Origin: Hyphomicrobiales bacterium
GTDB lineage: Bacteria > Pseudomonadota > Alphaproteobacteria > Rhizobiales > Rhizobiaceae
Length of the DNA: 55,386 nt
Direction of reading: 5' to 3'
Assembly: GCA_002400845.2 (NCBI GenBank)
Contig: NVRK02000050.1
Location: forward strand, 1-55,386
How positions within the stretch are numbered: the stretch's first letter is position 1; every line of letters begins with the position of its first letter. Shown piece after piece: positions 54,894-55,386 of the stretch. The translations under genes were made by a program, and so were the position numbers. The notes under the pieces were generated by a model, which was given only the letters and a program-made list of their open reading frames with translations, did not search any database and was not told the DNA's origin.

Positions 54894-55386
54894 TTATTCT
54901 TCCTCACCACCTAAGGGTGACAATAGGCCTAATTCCTCGACATCATCGATTGTGAAAGGCTCCTCATCTTCAGTCAATTCTTCTGAATCGTAAGGCTGGG
55001 GAACTTTAAAGTTTGCTGGCAATTGCGATTGCAACATTCCAGAACCTTTTAGCTCTTCCAAACCTGGTAAGTCGCGTAATTCTTCAAGTCCAAAATGCGC
55101 TAAAAAATGATCGGTTGTACCATATGTTACAGGACGACCGGGTGTTTTGCGACGTCCACGCATTTTCACCCAAACCGTTTCCATCAACACATCCAACGTC
55201 CCTTTAGAAGTAGCAACACCTCTAATTTCTTCAATTTCAGCTCTTGTTACAGGTTGATGATAAGCAATTGTTGCCAATACTTCTAAGGCAGCACGGCTTA
55301 ATTTTTTAACGTCAATTGTTTCTTTTTGAAGTATAAAGCCCAAATCATCAGCGGTTCTAAACGACCAATTTCCACCAATTTTCACA
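54894..55386 (-). CDS. scpB: Segregation and condensation protein B, C-terminal part (cut by edge)
   Basis: The visible 163 codons hold the second winged-helix domain of ScpB. They include RAALEVLATIAYHQPVTRAEI near the start, IRGV.TSKGTLDVLME-VW and GRRKTPGRPVTYGTT.FL..FGLE. ScpB joins ScpA and SMC in the condensin complex. The true start is beyond the right edge; the GTG at 55385 is not the gene start. The acidic tail after about residue 125 (EELTEDEEPFTIDD) is variable in the family. Confidence 0.93.
   Translation of the reverse strand, partial: VKIGGNWSFRTADDLGFILQKETIDVKKLSRAALEVLATIAYHQPVTRAEIEEIRGVATSKGTLDVLMETVWVKMRGRRKTPGRPVTYGTTDHFLAHFGLEELRDLPGLEELKGSGMLQSQLPANFKVPQPYDSEELTEDEEPFTIDDVEELGLLSPLGGEEE

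Overview
The window is a 55 kb piece of an AT-rich alphaproteobacterial chromosome. The gene order points to a Hyphomicrobiales (Rhizobiales)-like lineage. Two conserved blocks are characteristic: rpsB-tsf-pyrH-frr-uppS-cdsA-rseP, and a 14-gene complex I operon followed by birA, RNase J, methylmalonyl-CoA epimerase, a DUF1467 gene, proS, lolC/E-lolD and dnaE. The short class of ProS, a scattered NDUFS4-like subunit and an NDUFS6-like zinc finger are also typical of alphaproteobacteria. No prophage, intact insertion sequence or CRISPR array was seen.

Layout. 1-6342 (minus): translation and envelope-precursor genes, with rseP cut by the left edge. 6652-7947 (plus): an O-acetylhomoserine sulfhydrylase. 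8002-15380 (minus): dnaE, a new 32-residue membrane peptide, lolD, lolC/E and proS. 15565-17253 (plus): a hydrolase and an EamA transporter, directly abutting. 17275-35826 (minus): DUF1467, mce, rnj, birA and nuoN to nuoA, with a DUF3291 gene placed between nuoF and nuoG. 35827-37500: a low-density stretch with a relic of an iron-containing alcohol dehydrogenase, a YrbL-like gene and tRNA-Val and tRNA-Asp. 37984-40497 (plus): folE, hisI and a patatin-like lipase. 40584-41946 (minus): a CBS protein and a rhomboid protease. 42401-44780 (plus): PAS, PilZ and LapG-like cysteine proteinase genes, a possible surface or c-di-GMP group. 44922-51661: mixed housekeeping genes, including gamma-carbonic anhydrase, cysE, hydrolases, a zf-CHCC protein, a FAD monooxygenase and an orphan amino-acid binding protein. 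51662-53640: about 2 kb without a convincing protein gene but dense in hairpins. 53646-55386 (minus): NDUFS4-like, tRNA-Pro, DUF192 and a partial scpB, with tRNA-Arg just before.

The main candidates for undescribed biology are RNA or DNA structures rather than proteins. First, 52069-52309 holds a run of nested hairpins, including a 13-bp perfect stem closing a three-hairpin multiloop and a pair of mutually exclusive stems. Second, 53095-53184 looks like a compact terminated small RNA. Third, two related C-rich hairpin elements lie at 42052-42131 and 44810-44898. Fourth, three 14-bp imperfect palindromes at an exact 27-bp period lie inside the nuo operon before nuoG. Also notable are a shared, about 62% identical, C-terminal domain on ribosomal protein S2 and NuoE, and the 32-residue peptide at 11771-11869. 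All assignments come from reading the sequence and from remembered family features; no database search or folding program was run.
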